This document shows, piece after piece, positions 9,888-21,416 of a stretch of 64,000 bases of DNA. Both the position numbers and the translations under genes were made by a program. The stretch comes from Agrocybe praecox (taxonomy: Eukaryota > Basidiomycota > Agaricomycetes > Agaricales > Agrocybaceae), in assembly GCA_964017145.1 (NCBI GenBank), contig OZ024842.1, forward strand, positions 868,001-932,000, read 5' to 3'. The notes below the pieces were generated by a model that had not been told where the DNA came from, searched no databases, and saw only the letters and a list, made by a program, of their open reading frames with translations. Numbering within the stretch: position 1 is the stretch's first letter; each line of letters starts with the position of its first letter.

Positions 9888-11677
9888 ATGAGAGATAAAT
9901 GTAAGTACTCTTCTCATTCTACCTGCTTTCTGCGCCTCTAACAAAATATTCCTCTACTTCATCTCTTTTAAAGTTCCTACCGACAGTCTCGTTGCGTCTT
10001 TGCTCGCTGGCAGCGACGATCCACTCTTCCTATTATCATGCGAAATCATGCGCGAGAATGCCTTACAAGTTTTAGATTTCCTTTCAAGCGACTACGGCCT
10101 TGTGTCTAGACGGGTACTGCTTTTATCGATGAAGGAGTCCAACACCATCCTCTTGAGTGAAGCAGCCAGTGCTGTCAATTACATCGATGAGGTGTCTTTA
10201 GTTGCCATAACATAGGTTATGCATCCACAAGGGTAATTACCTACTAGCCCAAAGTGATGTATCAGAGTGACTGACAGTGACTAGAGGGCCATAGTCATGT
10301 GAAAATCATGTGATTTGGTGCACAGCCACCAAAAATATCAAAGTTGTAGAGAAAATTTCAAAAGTTATGCTAAATATTTTTTATTACATAATCATCAATG
10401 GTTCAGCCACAAAATGCAAAATATCTGCGGAAAGCCGGATACAAATCAAAATAAATAATCAAAATATTTATACAGAGCCAAATATTTGTCCTAAAATCAT
10501 CAAAAAATGCGTACTATACCATTGTGGGTTTGAACTAACCAAATATGTAAAATGTTCTAAAAATAGATTTCTAAAAAATAGATTTGACAAATACAATCAT
10601 ACATACTAATACAGGCATCCATGCATCAAAAGGACTTGATCTCAAAATCTTAAAGTCCAAAGTCCTCTTGCCTTATTGGGTTGTTTGGATGTGATGTCAC
10701 ACAAAGGCCTTATTTGCTTTGTATCATGCCTGCCCCTGCCTGCTGATATCATTATTTATTATTTGTTTGTATTTGAGGCCATATAAACATATGAGTGGAG
10801 CCCAAACATGTAAATAGAGGCAAGCAAAAAGTCATGTGCAAGCATTTTGATGCCATCAATAGCAGACACATGACTATCACATGATAAGTCACAAACAGTC
10901 ACAATAGGCCAGCCAGAGAGCTTGATGCATGAAAATAGGCAGTTAGGTAGTTACTGGTCTGGATGCATAACCTATGTTTGGCAACTTAGGTGAGGTCATG
11001 CATACATTTGCCGGACATAGGTGAGTGAAGCTGCCTTATTGGTAGTTCATTCTCCCTTCGTCCCTCGCGTGCTCCATTTCGCCACCATGGAATCTCATAT
11101 CGACCTTTTTTCAACCTTCCTTCATTTATGCGACTACGGCGATATTTTTGATTCGACGTCCAGTGAACTGGAACAAAAACTGCTGTATCCGCCCTCCACT
11201 CGCTACAAAATATTACAGCATTGGCAGAATGGGAGGTGCTCCAGAATCATTTTGTCCTACGTGGCTCAGGCCTCCTCCCCCATTGCCCTCGCTGTTACCT
11301 ATCCATCAACTCTTCTCATGAACTACGTGTCTTGGTATGGCTTGGTCATTTTGTATCCTGCGTGGACACTTTGAAGGAAGGGCCTTATTATGTTGTCCGA
11401 CATCTTAAGCCAGGAAGAGATCCTGTATTATGGCAATAGGGGATTTAGTCAGTATTTCGCAGAAAATGGCCACATCAATGGTCCTTACTACGCAAAACCC
11501 GATCTTTTGGACGTTCGTCCAAACGGAAAGCCTGCTATCCGACTCTCGACACGTTCTCTGAGGGATGGTCACTCCCTTCTTGTTCGTTTCGTGGACAATG
11601 GACCGAGAGGGACCGGATACGATTTGGGTGATTTGGAGGAGTCATTGCAGTGGGATCTGGAGCCGGCCTATATCTGA
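9888..11677 (+). pseudogene. Nucleotidyltransferase-like family gene, catalytic motif lost, split by an insertion
   Basis: Exon 1 (9888-9898) is MRDK plus one base, followed by a gtaagt...aaag intron. Exon 2 then reads to 10162, where element A (10163-11023) is inserted; the frame resumes at 11024. The translation aligns without gaps to the intact paralogue at 50432-51643: ALQVLDFLSSDYGL matches ALECLDTISKRFGL, and LLMNYVSWYGLVILYPAWTL matches the paralogue's MNYIASYGLVCIYPAMTL region. Where the paralogue has GGS...DIDFY, the presumed nucleotidyltransferase metal-binding motif, this copy has unrelated residues. There is a stop at 11372-11374 within the conserved block, with related sequence running on in another frame to 11677. 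It is therefore degenerate in three ways. Function is unknown. Confidence 0.6.
10163..11023. mobile_element. Non-autonomous inverted-repeat element, copy A
   Basis: An 861-bp AT-rich element with no coding capacity. It starts CAGCCAGTGCTG, ends CATAGGTG, and carries imperfect inner inverted repeats (AGTTGCC...GGCAACT). The 7 bp AGTGAAG flank it on both sides, extending to 8 bp (GAGTGAAG) if the last G is counted as flank. Interior blocks such as GCCTCTATTTACATGTTT (in reverse here) and CAAACAAATAATAAATAATG recur in copies B, C, D and element E. It sits inside the nucleotidyltransferase-like gene. Confidence 0.85.
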
Positions 11678-12489
11678 CTGGTTCTCACCTATTAGCTTCA
11701 AGTTGCCGTACATCCTCTTACTCCTCTTACTTTAAAATGCATACAATTTTTGAGATTTCGAGCGGTATTGAATATTAAACGCATTCATTCTTGGTGGACG
11801 AACTATACACCTAGTAATATGTACGTTCACGGTTTGCACCTTCTGAACTCTCTTTGTTCGCTTCCTCTTCTTCAACGTCCAGCAGTCGGGTCTTCTTCTT
11901 ATATTAATATGGCCCCTGTTTCGTATCTCCAGACTTCATATTGAGAAGTTCCATCCATTTCCAATCTCTGGCAGACCATGTTAGGTGTTTCAGTGGTCAT
12001 CTGTGTTGCCCACCTTCTTCGCAAGCACGGGACAGATGCGTTCGGCAACGCAATTCGAATATTGCATGCAGTTTTTCGATGAAGTATATTACATCTGATG
12101 TCATGTATGGGCCCATAACTGGCTGTGATCCTATATTTGGAAAATCTATTTTGAAAGTATGCTCAGCCCGTAATCATTGAGGGCGCTAATTTCATAAGTC
12201 TCTGGTGTATAGTGTGGGTCCCATCTCCATTGTTATCGGTACGCCTGCCTACCACCCCAGATGCAGTTTCATGTATCGTGCTTCTTCCGGCCCTTTTCTT
12301 CCTCATGATTATATTGTTCCTTTGAATCGCAGCTGGTAGCCTGGTTTGCTCTGTGTAAATTTTTATTTGCTGTGTGTTTTCGGATACTCTTACCGACCGC
12401 ATCAGTGTAAGAACGATTTGTATTCGGCATGTACCGAGAATTTGTACCATATGACTATTGTATCAGATATTGTCGTTAATCAGAAAGCG
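11678..12489. other. No recognisable gene
   Basis: Short open frames only, none with a family match. It separates the converging ends of the nucleotidyltransferase-like gene and the minus-strand gene ending at 12490. Confidence 0.4.
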
Positions 12490-14480
12490 CTAGAAAGCAC
12501 CACTCGCTCCTGATACCTCGCCCGATACTGATATCTCCATCTCTGATATGCGCTTTCTAGCCTCCTCCACCCCTTCTTCTTCGGGGTACAATGGCTTGCG
12601 TTTTCTCGAATATTGCGGAGCGGAAGGCTGCCTAGTGTACCTGCTACGCATACGAAGTATGGCCGCTTTCTGAAAATATAAACATTAGCACTGCTGTATA
12701 CGATAATATAATGGGCTTACATCTCTTTCCGTCTGATCCACAAGTAGAACACCTTTCAACTGTGTAAGAAAGCTGTACCGTCCGTTTTTCAAATGGAAAA
12801 CCGCGAATGACACGGACAACTCGACAATGTCTCCCTCCTTTATCGTCATTGGTGAAGCATGTTTGTACCTGCATAAATGATATTGTACGTTAGACGCAGA
12901 CGAAAGGAATCGTGATTGCCGTACGTGATTGTACCATCCCGGGCGTTGACATGTCTTGCGCGATATTCAACCGCATTGTCTTCAGAGTGAATGAAACCAT
13001 CGCATTCCATATCTTTCAATACGCCGTCTGGATCTTCTGCTTGAGTAAAGTCGACGCGGACCTGGTTTCCTGCGTTCCTCTGCCTATCAAAGTATCTGCA
13101 ATGGGTGTTCAACACGTCCCATTCCATATGACTTCCCGGCGTCCATCCATCGACGGAGTCAGAGGGAAAGGTGTTGTTGAACGTTATGACGATGGCTTCC
13201 ATTTTTTGTATGCACCCCTGGAAGTATGCGGAGTCGAATCCTGTCACTGTGATTGCCTGCCTGAGATGCGGGCGCTGGCGCTCCATGGACGCCTTGGATC
13301 TGTGATACCGATGCTGATTGTGAATGGTTAGGTCATAGCCTAGTAAACACTCACATAGGCCTCGCAACTGGAGGGAGCATCTTGTCGCAAACTATGCCAT
13401 TGAATCTGATTATAACTAGCTCCATCGCTCCCGCAGTCTCGTCGTGCACGCACAGTCGCCAGCATTTGGGATGGCTGAACTCAGCAACTTCTGTGATTGA
13501 TGTCTGCAAGACCGTTGTCTTTTAAGAAAAAACTCGTCAGGTATGAAATGCAATATAAGTACATACATCAACATCAGGAAAAACACTTTTGCCAAAAGTA
13601 ACCTTGAGAAAATTTAAAAGAAGAAGGAGTATATAATGCATCCTAAAGGTCCCTAAAGGTCCTTTGGGAAGTTCTGAGTTGCCCCTTAAGGGTGTTTTAG
13701 GCTGCCCTGGGTAGTCCTGAGTAGCCCTGACAATATTATAATACTCTGAGGAAGTCCTATGCACCCTGAACAGCCCTGAGTAGCCCTGAGTAGCCCTGGG
13801 TAACCCTGACAACAATGTTTCTACAATATACTTAATTATAATAGCTGCCAAACCTGTAAAATGCATCCAGAATGACACCTAAGAAGCCCAGCAGTTACCA
13901 AGTTATCTATTTGGATGTTTATATATTAAATAATAGCAATGTGGTTGGAATTGATGGGATCAAAATACAAACACATGACTTTTTACTTGCCTCTATTTAC
14001 ATGTTTGGCCTCCACTGATGTGATTTTATGGCCTCAAATGTAAACAAATAATAAATAAGAGATTGGCAGCCCCCTATCATATAGGATATGACACAAACAA
14101 AACTTGTAAGTTAGGAAGAGGGCTTTGGACTTTGAGATTTTGAGATAAGGTCCTTTTGTTTCAGAGTTGCTCTCAGGTGTCCTGAGTTGCCCTGGGATGC
14201 CCTGAGAGCAAGAATTTCTGGGAGAGAAGTCCCCGGGGGTGTCCTAAGAGCCATGACTACCCTGACTGCCCTGACTGCCCTATGGCATCCCTGAACTCCC
14301 TGAGGGCAGTCAGGGCAAAAAGTGTTTTTCCTGATGAATATTGTATAGGTGCCATGCTTGGGTACCCGTCTTGAGGCGTTCCGCTGCGATTTCTTCCAAC
14401 TTCTTGACTGTAAGATTACGACGCATCAAGGTATGTGTTAGTACGTCTAGTCTGTATAAGGCTAACAATGTTCGTACCAG
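12490..14480 (-). CDS. Uncharacterised Agaricomycete family protein, interrupted by element E
   Basis: Read on the minus strand, the 5' part (about 14480-14334) gives KKLEEIAAERLKTGTQAWHL. Element E then interrupts. After it come exons starting TTVLQTSITEVAEF and ITVTGFDSAYFQG, the block GDIVELSVSFAVFHLKNG ending LLVDQTERD, and a last basic exon reaching a stop at 12490. The blocks resemble a recurrent family of unknown function in mushroom genomes, often with a beta-rich middle. I assign no function. An odd 20-nt gt...ag segment (12869-12888) must be spliced or it breaks the frame. The true 5' end is not determined. Confidence 0.55.
13575..14333. mobile_element. Inverted-repeat element E (CAGGAAAAACAC ends)
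   Basis: A 759-bp element whose ends are near-perfect inverted repeats: CAGGAAAAACACTTTTGCC at the left and its complement, with one extra T, at the right. The flanking 8-mers ATCAACAT and ATGAATAT match at six of eight positions, which suggests an old 8-bp target duplication. It holds many copies of CCCTGAGTAGCC-like sequence. It shares its core (GACTTTTTACTTGCCTCTAT and CAAATAATAAATA blocks) with elements A-D despite unrelated ends. It lies within the coding region of the minus-strand gene. Confidence 0.8.
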
Positions 14481-15244
14481 AAGCTGCACGGTCGTAGTGT
14501 TGATCTATCATTGGGGTTCAGGAGGTAGGAGAACTGGCTGTTACTATCTGTTATATTCCGTTTGTGATGTAATATACATACCTCTTCTCTGTTTGTCATC
14601 TGCCAGCATTGGCATAAAACTCTAAGAGAATCTTGGTACATGTTCCATATCAGTACCCTAAAATGTGCATGCAGTTATCGCACGCACAGACGGTCTTGCC
14701 CGATTCCTTGCGTTGCACCTTATGGGCGTATCCATTCGCAAAAACGATTAGATGCTCCATTTGGAAATATCACACCTGTGACTGTCATATTGATGCATAC
14801 ATAACCTTTACCTGCCCATTATAAAGTATGCATCCACACGGGCAACTACCCAGGTGCCCAAGTTGATGCATCAATTCTTCGGCAAGAGACATCAATCAAC
14901 TGTAACCTTCTCGGCTTGTTTCGGCTATCACAGCATTGACATCTGAGCAACACCCGTGCACGTGCATCTTGCAATTATAGCTCAACCACTGCCACCGTTC
15001 GGCATACATATTAATAGCATCACCAACACCAAACCAAGACAAAATCAATGTGTTCGATTATCAAAATTAGACTGTACAGTAGATAAACATATTTGATCCA
15101 AAAATAGTACGACTGGGAACCTAGGCTAATTATGTATGATGCGTAAAAAAAAATGCAAAAAAGATGAGAGGAATTTGGGATGGCAGAAATCAGGTGAAGG
15201 ATTGGTGAAGGATAAGAATGCCAAGGGATGAACTTGAAAATAAC
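14481..15244. other. Unassigned stretch with an isolated element terminus
   Basis: 14824-14880 carries one end of the A/B element family (AGTATGCATCCACACGGGCA and the following GCCCAAGTTGATGCATCAA). No partner repeat lies nearby, so this is a solo or truncated terminus. On the minus strand 14640-14780 reads as a short Cys-containing segment (VCACDNCMHIL), possibly an upstream exon of the neighbouring gene. Nothing else is recognised. Confidence 0.4.
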
Positions 15245-17890
15245 CTATACCATAGCCTTGAAGACCCAGGCCACATCATCAAGCACGGATTGCCATGCCT
15301 TCAATTCCTCGCCTCTCCCTATTACCGTCTGCACAGCCGTACCCCAGAACCAAAGCCCGGCTACTATGCTCAACATTCCGTTCTTTCTGGTGGCGCGAAG
15401 AGTCTCGAAGTCCCCCTGAGCTCGTACGAGAGATCTAGAATTTGATTTAACACGCCACTCGGGTTGCAAAGATATCCACCAGGCCTCAAAATCGTGACGG
15501 AAGCTCTGGATAGCCTTGAGATTGTTGATGTTAGGATTGAATGTAAACGACCTCGCATTTTTGATCCAAATTCCAATAGAAGATGGGCGTCCTTTGGTAC
15601 CCAACCTAATGGTCTCAGCGTACCCATTTGCCTCTTGAAATGCAGTCCATTGTAGCAGCAGCTTTTTCCACTTAGGACCCAAGTCGGTGATCTGGAACCC
15701 TTCTTTAGCATTGGAAAACCATTCAGGAGAGACGAGCACGACTCTTTCAGCACTGAGGGTATCATTTGTGACCGATTTCAAGGGTGTGGTGTGAGGGACA
15801 GATTGCGCAGAGTTCGCATTGAGAGACTTTGAAGTCTTCTGTCTTTTTCTAAGCCTCCGGGTATCTTCCCCATCTTCTCCCCCTGGTACCGACTCAGATC
15901 GAGCTCGAGTGATCTTCTTTCGCGACTTTCTGGTACTTGTCTGTTCAGGCGCAGGCAGTAGTTCCGACACTTGAATTTCGACCGCGTTGATTGTTGGTGT
16001 GGTGGGTCGCGACACAGGCGGAGAAATGTGTGGAGATTGCGTGAAGGTAACCCCGCTCATGATTGGTGTGGAGAGTCGTGACACAGGCGGTGAAATGTGA
16101 GGCATATTTGTAGTTTGTGGATCGTTCGTGAAGGTAACCCCGCTCATGATTGGTGTGGAGAGTCGTGACATAGGCGGTGAAATGTGAGGCGTACACGTAG
16201 TTTGTGGATCGTTCGTGAAGGTAACCTCGCTCATGTTCGGTGTGGAAGGTCGTGACATGGGCGGTGAAACGTGAGGCATATTCGTAGTTTGTGGATCGTT
16301 GTTAAGCCATTCTGACGTAGCATGTGGAATATCATTCACGTTTCTATGAACAGCGTTTGCGTGAATAGTAGCGGCGGTAGCCAGAAGATTGAGGTGATAG
16401 TGGGGCTCAGGGTTTTGTATAGTATAAACAGCCGGTAATAGTGAATTAGCAGTGGGACACGGGGTAGTAGAGTTTGAATGATAATTTTCGATTGGTATAA
16501 GTTGGCTTGCAGTTGAAGGGGCCTTGGGATTGACCGATAATGGTCCTTCAACTGTGTGCATTGGTGGGTCAGCCACACGCGCGATTTCATTTGATGATCG
16601 GTTATCGACAGCAGCAGGAGTAGCCGATTGTAAAGTGCTCGAACTATAGCGTGATTCCTGAGAGACCGACCGAAAAATACTCGGTGCCGCAACCTTCACA
16701 ATCCCGGTGGCCCCCTCTGTGCAATCGAAGTTGAATGCAAGACTTTCGTCGGTGGCTTGTATCTTGGCAAGAGAGCTGGAGGATGAAGACAAAACTGAGG
16801 AGCGACACTCTTCAACAGCTGATTTTACATTAGCAAACAGTCGAGAGAAAAAAACAATGACTAGACAACTTACTGTAGCATTTTTTCAAGAAATTACCAA
16901 ATATAGGGATCACGAACTCCTTATAGGCGCGCCTCTCCGATCTTCCGAAATTCATCTTGATAGGACCTTTGGTTTGGCCAGAGTGAATGCTATTAAATCG
17001 AAGACGGAATTAGCATTGTGTTCGATATGTATTGACCAGGAAACAAAGACGTTGGGACACACCTAATCATGTTCAAACGGCCGTTGTCAGCGGGCTCGGG
17101 CCCACCAGCGATGAGAGATACCTTCCAACCAGTGTGGGCAGCAATGGCATCGAGGATGGGCTGTGAAAATTTAGGAAGTGTCTGTATAATTCTAGAATCG
17201 AGTGAGATTTCTTTAGATATAACTAGACTTGAGAACAAAAACTTACCTTTGGCGATCTTCAGGTTTAATCGAAGGCCCGGAGGTCCAGGATTTTCTCCAA
17301 GCTTCGAGTGCGAGGTCATGTTCTGCTTTTGAGCGTTCCTCCCATTCAGCCTTTTCCGCGTCGGTGAATTTTGCAAAGAATTCTTTGTAGATTTGGCTAC
17401 GCAGAGCCACATGGTACTTTGAAGGGATGTTGTCGTCCTGTACGCGCCGTGCAAACACAGGATCCAAGAAAGATCGATGAAGCGGACCCCAGATGTTGTA
17501 TGCTGTCTTCTGGCGAGGTTTCTTGAGGTAGGCGCCAGTAAGTTGCGACATAAGGATGCACATTGGATCATCTTCGTTCGAAGAAGATTGTGCGCGCTTT
17601 GGATGGCCTTTATTATATTGATAAGCAAGTCGGCGCCGAATTTGCTGATAATTTTTTAGAAGATTAGCGCCAAAGAGAAACACCAAGAAATAGAATAAAG
17701 AACTCACATCTTTTCGAGCCCTTATGGATTTAACGAGCTGCTCGTAGGTCTCGAGAGCGGCAGCGTCCAAGATCGATTCATCGGGAGCCACAATTTCCTC
17801 GTCTGGAGAACCATTGTCTACGCGACTAAGCCATTCGGGACTAGGTTCCTCATTGTCCAGTAATGTGATCGGGTAGTGTTTGAAATATCA
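15245..17890 (-). CDS. Uncharacterised Agaricomycete-specific family protein, five or more exons
   Basis: Minus-strand exons: about 17880-17708, 17644-17247, 17181-17063, 16989-16874 and 16818-15245. The second exon gives TAYNIWGPLHRSFLDPVF and PSKYHVALRSQIYKEFF. The third has the hallmark HTGWKVSLIAGGPEPADNG, the fourth SGQTKGPIKMNFGRSERR. The large last exon is Ser/Thr/Pro-rich, with a tandem repeat (TPHISPPMSRLSTP type, four copies, 15980-16290) and a basic KSRKKITRARS segment. It ends in a conserved block with WFSNAKEGFQITDLG, GRPSSIGIWIKNAR and WWISLQPEWR. These blocks recur in large unannotated families of mushroom genomes; no enzymatic motif is visible. The 5' end upstream of 17880 is unresolved. 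All junctions have standard gt/ag sites and keep frame, so the gene looks intact. Confidence 0.7.
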
Positions 17891-18534
17891 TCTCTGAATG
17901 TCAGCAAGTGTATCGGATACGTGGTTATTAGCGACTGCTTCAGCATAGATGTCTTGCTGTTGGAGAAGGAATTCTTTGCGAGACCCACAAAAAGAGCCAG
18001 GGTTAACCATGGGTGAAAATAGGTAGTGTGGGTGCTCAAAAATGGGAAGCAGTATATCAAAGCAATCAAGACGACAAGCTGAAAATGGTTAGGTTAGCTT
18101 GATGTCGCTCTCAAAGGTAAGATTTAAAAAAACCTGTTGATACATGGAGTGAAATCGTTCGATTTTCCAGTAGACGATTATGTTCATGACCTGAGATGGT
18201 TCCATTCTCCGATAAACGAACACAGATCCGTCGGATCGAGTGTACGATCTGCATGTACCGCTGTACAAAGGGCTCAGGGTGCAGAGTCGCTTATCAGATC
18301 TTTCATTAGCCGAGTAGCCGAATCCAAATTCGGTTGGTGACTTTCTCGTGTGACGTTACTTACATTCATCAACTTGGCCGGCACTCCCAATGTCGCAAGC
18401 TACCACCACCGCTCGATGTGCACTATCAAGGGTTCGAAAATCCCAGGATATTACCTTAAAAGATGCCAGACATGAACCACACCACACCATTCCTTCACCC
18501 TCTTTCTCGTGCTCTCAATCTCGACTCCTGAACG
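17891..18534. other. No recognisable gene
   Basis: Only short unsupported frames. Part (17891-18100) may hold the 5' exons of the minus-strand gene to the left. 18430-18534 would be the leader of the plus-strand gene at 18535. Confidence 0.35.
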
Positions 18535-19581
18535 ATGCCTAGGTCTACCACCAGTTCTGACAACAGCCTCCCCATTGCGTCAAGCGATGGCACTTGTGCT
18601 ACTCCAGAGAGGGAGATCGACAGTGACGGTGAGGGTTTACACCTATCGTACTTTGTTAAAGTACTTATAACGTTGCAGTCGACATCGCCGACGTTCATCA
18701 GACCGCCACCACCGTTACCACTCGCCGTATTCCGACCGAAGGTATGGTTTTTATCTTGATACGCTATCATCCCGTTACTCACAGCATATCTAGATGGCTA
18801 CACCTATCATAGGACCACCAGGAACAGCGAGGTCACCGTTGAGGAGTTCGATGAGCTCCCATCGTGCCTTATATTGAAGAAAGGGTATGTTTTTTTTTAT
18901 CTCTAATACTGATGTCTATATTTATGCAAATATAGGACTTGTCGTTGTGGAGCGGCTCCCTCGCCAGCCCTTATAGTAGATGGTGCCCCAGGCTCTGCTA
19001 CTGCTGATGCTACTGCTGCTGCCCCCACTGTCGCCTCTGCTTTCCCTGTTCCTGCTGCTGTCGCTGGGAACCCTGCTCCTGCACCTGCTGGCCAAGGCTG
19101 GGTCACTCCTCAGGTGCAGGCTGCCTTTGTGCTTCTCTGCAGGACTTTCATGGATGAAGTAGCCGTCGGATGGAACACTACCACCCCGATTGTTCTGGAC
19201 CACGACAACAACAGTGACAACGACCAGCCAACCGTCCTTGGCAGTCCCGTCCCTATCCCAAACAACCCAAACAATTCGAACAAATGTAAGTGAACCCCCT
19301 GTGAAGGTGAAAGCCGAGCGAGGACTCGCATTCGCATCAACAGAACTCAAGGCGCTCCATCCGGCCCTCGCACTCTCCGTTCCTACGTTGCAGGGGTTAT
19401 ACGACAGGCTGCTATGGCTGGCCGTCGTGATCAGATACGACGTGCTGCTCACTATGGCGTCCAGGCTGTGATAGCTGCTGCCCGTGCTAACTTGGAGGCC
19501 CAGGAGAATGCCATGACCCAGGAAGATGGTGCGTCCCATGAGAACATTGACGGCAATGTGGGCCCAGATGCACAGGCTTAG
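18535..19581 (+). CDS. Hypothetical protein, Ala/Pro-rich middle
   Basis: The ATG at 18535 starts MPRSTTSSDNSLPIASS. Spliced exons follow through introns at about 18629-18679, 18740-18793, 18885-18935 and 19286-19341, all gt...ag. Recognisable blocks are GYTYHRTTRNSEVTVEEFDE, then LPSCLILKKGTCRCGAAPSP, an Ala/Pro-rich linker, VQAAFVLLCRTFMDEVA, and a C-terminal Ala/Arg-rich helix region. It ends at the TAG at 19579-19581. The CRCG motif and the aliphatic helix recur in unnamed Agaricomycete proteins as far as I recall. I assign no function. The frame is kept through every intron, so it may be expressed. Confidence 0.6.
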
Positions 19582-19640
19582 GCAGGATCGTACCATTTCA
19601 TTCATTCATTACCTGCAACGGACTTATCAATTACATCTCT

Positions 19641-19852
19641 CCCTCTACCTACATTCTTTTACATAGCTTACAATCCACAAATAATATTTGTTTCACATAA
19701 TATCTGGTTCACCAGCTTGTTCCACCCAGCAAATGACCTGAGAATTCCCTCTACCTACATTCTTTTACGTAGCTTACAATCCGCGAATAATATCTGTTTC
19801 ACATAATATCTGGTTCGCCGGCTTGTTCCACCCAGCAAATGACCCAAGAATT
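19641..19852. repeat. Two 106-bp tandem direct repeats
   Basis: Unit 1 starts at 19641 and unit 2 at 19747, both with CCCTCTACCTACATTCTTTT. They differ at only a handful of positions, mostly transitions. They lie in the 3' flank of the hypothetical gene. Confidence 0.9.
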
Positions 19853-20249
19853 GTGCCCGAATCTCATGCCTGAGATTCATACCTGAAAGTTTAGAGGAAT
19901 AAGTGCATCACCATCCTTCTCACCAACTTTTCGCTTACCTATACTTACTCATAGGTAAATTATATAACGGCAATTTCATTTCCGCCTTCCAAAATTGGAC
20001 AAGTGCCATTGGTCGCGTAATGTGTGGATCATCGGAGGCGCCTATTTGGTGTCCAAAAGTAGTTGGATGCACCAAACTTATGGACACTATTCAAAACTAG
20101 TACAGCACTCAACTATATATGTGGGACTAGCGATATTCAGAAGAATCGGCACTATGCACACTCTACTGCCTTGATCACTAACGTATGTTTTAATTATATT
20201 CACAACTATGTGGCCTATCGTTACGTCTCGATCCCACAGCGAGGACCAT

Positions 20250-20826
20250 TTATTTCCCACAAGGCGCCTGCGTCTCTTTTCGCTTCCGTTCCCTGAAAAA
20301 CGCTGTCCCCTAAACCAACAACAGAATGGTACATAAGATAAATCACCTACCTCCGCGTCTTTTTCTCGGATCCGAGTCTGAGTACCTCCTCGTTTCGCTT
20401 CTGTTCCCTGAAAAACACCATCTCCTAAACCAACAAGGGAATGATACGTGAGGTAAATTACCTACCTCCGCGCTCTTTCCTTGGATCTGAGTACCTCCCG
20501 ATTTTTCTCTCGGTACTTCTGTGCTGTGCAACGGCGACGCTCCCGAATCGCAAGTTTCTCCTTCTCAGGGAGGGCATTGAATGCCTGGCGTGAACTATTA
20601 GCAAGTAAGCTGAATCCCATTTGAATATCACAAATGTTGAGACTTACTGCTCCCTTCTTACACGAGCCTCTTTTTTGAGATGCGTAGCATTCCTGAAAGA
20701 TAGAGTTAGCAAAAACAAAGCAGAACTTTTGGGGAAAGCGACATACTGGAGGTAGTAGCGTTGCTGTCGAGAAAGTTTTGGCTCGTCTTCCACGAGCGTT
20801 GCATATGTTACAAGTGGGGATTGCAT
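20250..20826 (-). CDS. Small basic coiled-coil-like hypothetical protein with a duplicated exon
   Basis: Minus-strand exons: 20826-20757, 20692-20648, 20594-20466, 20407-20351 and 20292-20250. The start is MQSPLVTYATLVEDEPKLS. The middle is Lys/Arg/Glu-rich (ALPEKEKLAIRERRRC, KYREKNREVLRSKERARR), typical of a charged helix. Exons 4 and 5 come from a tandem duplication of a 115-bp exon-plus-intron unit, and both keep splice sites and frame. The gene ends at the TAA at 20250-20252. Similar REKNRE-type basic proteins recur in mushroom genomes. Function is unknown; DNA or RNA binding is conceivable but not shown. Confidence 0.55.
20281..20505. repeat. Two ~115-bp tandem direct repeats spanning an exon and intron
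   Basis: Units start at 20281 and 20396 with CGCTTC[C/T]GTTCCCTG. Each contains a minus-strand acceptor, a short basic exon and a gtaggt donor, followed by the CCTAAACCAACAA intron segment. Confidence 0.8.
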
Positions 20827-20830
20827 AGGT

Positions 20831-21416
20831 CCGTGTAGACAGTAGTAGTCAGCGAGACGTACATTATATACTGGTTATGTTTATTTTTAGAAACCTGTGT
20901 GCACTCGATTACAGAGGGTGCACGGAATGCAAAGGTAATAACATGACGTTCCACTGAGGTTCCCTTCCCAAAAAATGGAAGCTATGGTGGACAGTATGCC
21001 TCAATATGTGTACTGTAGTAGCTAGTCCGTATCTCGTGTCTTTAAAGAGATATAAATGTTTATGTCGCGAGCTCACCACGCAAAAAATATAATGTATGCA
21101 CAAAGGACAAAGGACGACCCAGCCCTACTACTTATTGCTTATTGCTTCTTAATTTTCCACTTCAAAAAGCTTTCTCCTCTGCTTCAAAACAATTTATCGA
21201 CTCTTATTCAAAGGGTTGCAGTGGTACAAGAAAATTCATTTCACCACTATAGACTAACAGAATAAATTAGGAAGCTACCAACGATACAACTACGGTTTAG
21301 GCGCCCGCCTTCCATGTTTTTTTTTGTTGATGAAAGTCCTGCAGCTCTTCGATGGTAGAAAAAAGGGAAAGGGCAAGCTCGCAGCGGGCTTTTATTCTCT
21401 CTACTTCCTTCTCCCA
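20831..21416. other. No recognisable gene
   Basis: Intergenic stretch between the basic-protein gene start and the 3' end of the TET/JBP gene. A GTGCACTCGATTACAGAGGGTGCAC-type inverted repeat near 20900-20922 is the only structure noted. Confidence 0.4.

Noticed and set aside
10310..10609. Open frame inside element A
   Set aside because: The same strip in copies B-D is not open, so there is no sign of selection for a protein.
18922..19605. A 227-residue minus-strand open frame with a Ser/Ala-rich product
   Set aside because: It lies antisense to the spliced plus-strand gene and shows no conserved block.
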